Shown: positions 14,733 through 17,597 of the stretch, in pieces
Numbering within the stretch: position 1 is the first letter of the stretch
How the letters are laid out: each line of letters starts with the position of its first letter
Assembly: GCA_934659445.1 (NCBI GenBank)
Contig: CAKUHV010000028.1
Span: forward strand, 1-17,597
DNA length: 17,597 nucleotides
Direction: 5' to 3'
Origin: an uncultured Oscillospiraceae bacterium
Lineage (GTDB): Bacteria; Bacillota; Clostridia; Oscillospirales; Oscillospiraceae
Position numbers and translations under genes: made by a program
Notes under the pieces: model-generated
The model's input: the letters and a program-made list of their open reading frames with translations, nothing else
The model's database searches: none
What the model was told of the DNA's origin: nothing

Positions 14733-14823
14733 GCCCCGTAAGGGGCCGATCCACCGCTTCGCTTATTATTTCACTCCCAATTCTTTTATGTGTCCCGCGC
14801 CCCCGCAGGGGGGCGGGAACACA
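14733..14823. other. Two hairpins between mrdA and mrp
   Basis: GCCCC-GTAA-GGGGC (14733-14746) lies 11 bases after the mrdA stop. A longer, slightly bulged hairpin follows: TGTGTCCCGCGCCCCC (14789-14804) against GGGGGCGGGAACACA (14809-14823). Neither has a T-tract on the + strand, so they are weak or factor-assisted terminators or RNA end-protecting structures, not classical intrinsic terminators. Read-through into mrp is possible. I see no convincing sigma-A promoter in the gap. Confidence 0.5.
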
Positions 14824-14849
14824 TGGGCCCCGATAGCCGGGGAAACACA

Positions 14850-14870
14850 AAATAAATTTGGGATTTATTT
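14850..14870. promoter_or_regulatory. Perfect AT-rich inverted repeat before mrp (operator candidate)
   Basis: AAATAAAT (14850-14857), TTGGG, ATTTATTT (14863-14870): a perfect 8+5+8 inverted repeat, all A/T in the arms, in a genome where such runs are rare. It ends one base before the ribosome site AAAGGAG (14872-14878) of mrp. It could bind a dimeric repressor or form an RNA hairpin next to the ribosome site. It does not match a Fur box. Function is inferred only. Confidence 0.45.
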
Positions 14871-14888
14871 CAAAGGAGATGTTTTCAA

Positions 14889-15701
14889 ATGTCTGAAGCC
14901 TGTACCCACGACTGTTCCAGCTGCGGCTCCGACTGCGCCTCCCGGGACCTGCGGGCCCCGGCCAACCCCAACTCCCACGTGAAAAAGGTCATTGCCGTGG
15001 TCAGCGGCAAGGGCGGCGTGGGCAAGAGCACCGTCACCTCCGGTCTGGCCGCAGCCATGGCCCGCCGGGGCAAAAAGGTGGGCATTCTGGACGCCGATAT
15101 CACCGGCCCCTCTATCCCCACCGCCTTTAACATCCACGAAAAGGCCAGCGGCGACGATGTGGGGGTCTACCCCGCCGTGTCCGCCGGGGGGATCAAGGTG
15201 ATCTCCCTGAATATGTTCGTGGAGCACGAGACCGACCCCGTCATCTGGCGCGGCCCGGTCATTGCCGGCATGGTCAAGCAGTTCTGGACCGATGTGTCCT
15301 GGGGCGACGTGGACTACCTGTTCGTGGATATGCCCCCGGGCACCGGCGACGTGCCCCTGACCGTGTTCCAGTCCCTGCCCGTAGACGGCATCGTGGTGGT
15401 CACCTCTCCCCAGGAGCTGGTGTCCATGATCGTCACCAAGGCGGTGAATATGGCCCACATGATGTCCATCCCCGTTCTGGGTCTGGTGGAGAATTACAGC
15501 TACTTCCAGTGCCCCGACTGCGGCAAACGCCACGCCATCTTCGGCGAGAGCCATCTGGAGGAGATCGCCGCCAGGCAGCACCTGCCCATTCTGGCGCGGC
15601 TGCCTATCGACCCGGCTCTGGCCGCGGCGGTGGACGCCGGAAAGATCGAGCAGACCGACCTCCACGACCTGGAACAGGCTGCGGAGAAGCTGGACGTCTG
15701 A
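14889..15701 (+). CDS. mrp: Mrp/NBP35-type Fe-S cluster carrier ATPase
   Basis: 270 residues. The N-terminal cysteine group C5, C9, C12, C16 (ACTHDCSSCGSDC) is typical of clostridial Mrp/NBP35 proteins. The deviant Walker A SGKGGVGKST has its lysines at K41 and K46. Further signatures are DADITGPSIP at 68-77 and the Walker-B-like segment YLFVDMPPGTGDVPLT at 143-158. The pair C208-P-D-C211 carries the bridging Fe-S cluster between subunits in this family. It assembles and hands on Fe-S clusters in the cytoplasm. The ATG at 14889 follows AAAGGAG by 10 bases. It stands alone, after the wall-growth cluster and before a strong terminator. The U32 protein in the window is a plausible client, but that is speculation. 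Confidence 0.94.
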   Translation: MSEACTHDCSSCGSDCASRDLRAPANPNSHVKKVIAVVSGKGGVGKSTVTSGLAAAMARRGKKVGILDADITGPSIPTAFNIHEKASGDDVGVYPAVSAGGIKVISLNMFVEHETDPVIWRGPVIAGMVKQFWTDVSWGDVDYLFVDMPPGTGDVPLTVFQSLPVDGIVVVTSPQELVSMIVTKAVNMAHMMSIPVLGLVENYSYFQCPDCGKRHAIFGESHLEEIAARQHLPILARLPIDPALAAAVDAGKIEQTDLHDLEQAAEKLDV

Positions 15702-15715
15702 GCAGAGGAGAAAGA

Positions 15716-15757
15716 ACCACCCCCGGCGGTCAATGACCGCCGGGGGTGGTGTTATTT
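15716..15757 (+). terminator. Intrinsic terminator of mrp
   Basis: A perfect 15-bp stem ACCACCCCCGGCGGT (15716-15730) / ACCGCCGGGGGTGGT (15736-15750) around CAATG, followed by GTTATTTTAA. It begins 14 bases after the mrp stop. Confidence 0.93.
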
Positions 15758-15776
15758 TAAGTGATCCCATTCCGAT

Positions 15777-15860
15777 GTAGGGGCGCCCGTGAACCTTCTC
15801 GGTGCGCCCTGCGAAAGGCGGAAGACAACCGTTTCGCAGGGCAGGGGCTCTGCCCTTGCC
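15777..15860. repeat. GTAGGG-family hairpin followed by inverted GGCAAGGGC block
   Basis: GTAGGGGCGCCCG, a longer loop, then CGGTGCGCCC (15777-15808) is a family member with an enlarged loop. GCGAAA/TTTCGC-type complementarity follows (15810-15838), and then GCAGGGCAGGGGCTCTGCCC with TTGCC (15836-15860), the reverse-oriented counterpart of 2472-2497. Confidence 0.65.
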
Positions 15861-16030
15861 GGGGAATTTTAATACCGCCCACCCACCTCGTCGTCACAAA
15901 GTCCGCTCCGCTCGGGACGCCCAAGCATGGGCATCCCTCGCTACACTCCCTTGCTCCTCCTCTCCCATTTGAACCCGCTTCGCTGGGCTTCAAATGGGTT
16001 CCCGGGGGCTCCGCCCCCTATGACCCCCAT
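15861..16030. other. Gene-free stretch with two hairpins
   Basis: No coding region is supported. CCCATTTGAA (15964-15973) pairs with TTCAAATGGG (15989-15998), a clear hairpin. GGGGGCTCCGCCCCC (16004-16018) followed by TATGACCCC is the reverse of a block at 2603-2627 with one base changed. The 100 bases before 15964 show nothing I recognise. Confidence 0.6.
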
Positions 16031-16131
16031 GGCCCGATGAGGGCATCGGGGCCTACATGAGAACAGAAACCCCGTAGGGCCCGGTGCCCTCACCGGGCCG
16101 CAATGTATAGGGACGGATATTATCCGCCCGC
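16031..16131. repeat. Three GTAGGG-family hairpins in a row
   Basis: Reverse member GGCCCGATG-AGGG-CATCGGGGCCTAC (16031-16056); forward member GTAGGGCCCGGTG-CCCT-CACCGGGCCG (16074-16100); forward member GTATAGGGACGGAT-ATT-ATCCGCCCG (16104-16130). Compared with 3956-4005, the outer two and the joining CCGCAATGTA are shared. The middle one, with 16 bases of spacer, is extra. Confidence 0.78.
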
Positions 16132-16136
16132 CTAAA

Positions 16137-16290
16137 GCCCCCCTTGCCAAAGGGCCGATTCCCCCTATCAGGGGGAAATGTCCCGAAGGGACAAAGGGGG
16201 TAGGGAGGAGGGCCACGAAGTGGCGGGGGGATTCTAACAAAAGGGCATCATTTACGGAATCCCCCAGCCAGCCCCCTTTCACAAGGGGGC
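16137..16290. repeat. Second copy of the composite repeat, with a nested module inside
   Basis: The left module starts GCCCCCCTTGCCAAAGGG (16137-16154) and is then interrupted by a complete other module. That module has hairpin TTCCCCC-TATCA-GGGGGAA (16159-16177), hairpin TGTCCC-GAA-GGGACA (16179-16193) and third strand AAGGGGGTAGGGA (16194-16206). The left module then resumes with GCCACGAAGTGGC (16212-16224) and GGGGGGATTC (16225-16234). After a 22-base spacer similar to that at 4058-4079 comes the right module: GAATCCCCC (16257-16265) and hairpin GCCCCCTT-TCAC-AAGGGGGC (16271-16290), which lacks the second hairpin. Confidence 0.8.
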
Positions 16291-16319
16291 CTTAAGATAG
16301 GTGTTCATTTCTAAAAAAG

Positions 16320-16355
16320 AACCCCGGGCAGGTCCAGCAGGACCTGCCCGGGGTT
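16320..16355 (-). terminator. Intrinsic terminator of gdhA
   Basis: A perfect 16-bp stem AACCCCGGGCAGGTCC (16320-16335) / GGACCTGCCCGGGGTT (16340-16355) with loop AGCA on the + strand. On the minus strand it is followed by a T-rich run (TTCTTTTTT), and it lies 27 bases after the gdhA stop. Confidence 0.93.
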
Positions 16356-16382
16356 TGTGTTTGTGATCTGGTATTTTCCGAA

Positions 16383-17597
16383 TTAGAAAATGCCCTGGCA
16401 CATCATGGCGTCGGCGACCTTCTGGAAGCCAGCGATGTTGGCACCGGCGACCAGGTCATAGCCCAGGCCGTAGCGCTCAGCAGCCTCGACGGAGGCGTTG
16501 TAGATGTTGGTCATGATCTGATGCATCTTGGCGTCCACTTCCTCAGCGGTCCAGTACAGACGCTCGGCGTTCTGAGCCATCTCCAGCTCGGACACGGACA
16601 CGCCGCAGGCGTTGACGGCCTTGGAGGGGGCCACGATCATGTGCTTCTGCTCCTTCAGGAACTCCAGAGCATCGTTGGTGGTGGGCATATTGGCGACCTC
16701 GATGTAGTACTTGACGCCGGACTCGGCGATCAGCTTGGCAGACTCCATCTTGACGTCGTTCTGGGTGGCGGCGGGCATGTAGATGTCCACGTCCTTGACG
16801 CCCCAGCACTTCTTGCCCTCGACGAACTCGCAGCCGAACTTGTCGGCGTAAGGCTTGCAGTGCATAGGATCCTTGGCGCGCATCTCAAGGATGTAGTTCA
16901 GCTTCTCGTCGGTGCACACGCCATCGGGATCGTGGATGTAGCCGTCGGGACCGGCGAAGTAGGTGACCTTGGCGCCCAGCTCAGCGGCCTTCTTCATGAT
17001 GCCCCAGCCCACGTTGCCGTAGCCGGACATGGCGATGCGCTGGCCCTTGATGTCCAGACCGTCGTGCTTCAGCACTTCGCACAGATAGTACACAGCGCCG
17101 TAGCCGGTGGCCTCGGGACGGAGGATGGAGCCGCCGGTCTTAACGTCCTTGCCGGACAGAGCGCCGAACTCGGCAGCGCCCACCAGACGGCGGTACTGGC
17201 CGTACAGATAGCCGATCTCGCGGCCGCCCACGCCCAGGTCGCCGGCGGGGCAGTCGATGTCCTGGCCGATGTGGCGGTACAGCTCAGTCATGAAGGCCTG
17301 GCAGAAGCGCATGACCTCGGCATCGCTGCGGCCGCGGGGATCGAAGTCGGAGCCGCCCTTGGCGCCGCCGATGGGCAGGCAGGTCAGAGCATCCTTATAG
17401 ACCTGCTCGAAGCCCAGGAACTTGATGATGGACAGGTTGACGGAGGGGTCAAAACGCAGGCCGCCCTTGAAGGGGCCAAGAGCCGCGTTGAACTGAACGC
17501 GGTAGCCGCGGTTGACGTGCCAAACATGATTGTCGTCCTCCCAAGTGACGCGGAAGGAGATAGCGCGCTCGGGCTCGATCATGCGCTCCAGCAGGCA
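16383..17597 (-). CDS. gdhA: NADP-type glutamate dehydrogenase (5' end outside window)
   Basis: 404 codons are visible; the frame stays open to the window edge, with C-L-L-E-R before the first visible Met. About 45 N-terminal residues are therefore missing, since hexameric GdhA is usually near 445-450 residues. That Met (17582) is internal, not the start. Family marks are GPFKGGLRFDPSVN, the catalytic-lysine loop LPIGGAKGGSDFDPRGRSD, DCPAGDLGVGGREIGYLYGQY, and the dinucleotide fold MSGYGNVGWG. GGSDFDP with a following Arg/Ser is typical of the NADP-dependent assimilatory type. It makes glutamate from 2-oxoglutarate and ammonium in the cytoplasm. The arginine codons I read are CGC or CGT, whereas neighbouring genes use CGG heavily, which suggests high expression. 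The promoter is outside the window. Confidence 0.95.
   Translation of the reverse strand, partial: CLLERMIEPERAISFRVTWEDDNHVWHVNRGYRVQFNAALGPFKGGLRFDPSVNLSIIKFLGFEQVYKDALTCLPIGGAKGGSDFDPRGRSDAEVMRFCQAFMTELYRHIGQDIDCPAGDLGVGGREIGYLYGQYRRLVGAAEFGALSGKDVKTGGSILRPEATGYGAVYYLCEVLKHDGLDIKGQRIAMSGYGNVGWGIMKKAAELGAKVTYFAGPDGYIHDPDGVCTDEKLNYILEMRAKDPMHCKPYADKFGCEFVEGKKCWGVKDVDIYMPAATQNDVKMESAKLIAESGVKYYIEVANMPTTNDALEFLKEQKHMIVAPSKAVNACGVSVSELEMAQNAERLYWTAEEVDAKMHQIMTNIYNASVEAAERYGLGYDLVAGANIAGFQKVADAMMCQGIF

Noticed and set aside
14723..14888. Riboswitch or sigma-A promoter before mrp
   Set aside because: The gap is too short for a known riboswitch, and TATTAT at 14764-14769 has no acceptable -35 at a proper distance.
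15941..16282. 113-codon minus-strand frame in the second repeat island
   Set aside because: It consists entirely of hairpin repeats, has no ribosome site, and its protein reads as translated repeat.

Overview
The window reads as chromosome of a GC-rich, spore-forming, Gram-positive gut-type anaerobe of the Clostridia, most likely Oscillospiraceae (Flavonifractor/Oscillibacter-like). The grounds are strong GC bias with ATG/GTG/TTG starts behind purine-rich ribosome sites, a DnaD+DnaI helicase-loading pair, a SpoIIQ-like sporulation protein, Mrp/NBP35 with an N-terminal cysteine cluster, and intergenic hairpin repeats of a kind common in that group. The species call is inference.

Layout. (1) 1-1530: glgA (glycogen synthase, +), ending in a bidirectional terminator shared with (2) 1543-2313 (-), a membrane-anchored LytM/M23 protein resembling clostridial SpoIIQ, with a good match to a forespore sigma-F promoter just upstream. 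(3) 2407-3928: an extended -10 promoter, a repeat-filled leader and an M16 zinc protease (+). (4) 3929-4361: repeat island between convergent genes. (5) 4362-6312 (-): dnaD-dnaI, two translationally coupled primosome genes. (6) 6313-6541: divergent promoter region. (7) 6542-14722 (+): eight tightly spaced genes, zapA, a U32 RNA-hydroxylation-type protein, dut, a DUF2262 protein, maf, mreC, mreD and mrdA, most simply one operon joining division (ZapA), nucleotide-pool sanitation (Dut, Maf) and lateral wall growth (MreC, MreD, PBP2). mreB and radC, often between maf and mreC in Firmicutes, are absent here. (8) 14723-15757: an AT-rich spot with a perfect inverted repeat in front of mrp, an Fe-S carrier ATPase, then a very strong terminator. 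(9) 15758-16319: second repeat island. (10) 16320-17597 (-): NADP-type glutamate dehydrogenase gdhA, cut off at its 5' end by the window edge.

No CRISPR array, insertion sequence, prophage, tRNA or rRNA is seen. The coding content is mostly core housekeeping. The least explained material is intergenic. One family is a set of GTAGGG hairpins whose stems change in a base-pair-preserving way. The other is a three-strand module in which the 3' arm of the first hairpin is repeated after a second hairpin, so that two mutually exclusive folds are possible. Modules occur as inverted pairs, and in one case one is nested inside another.
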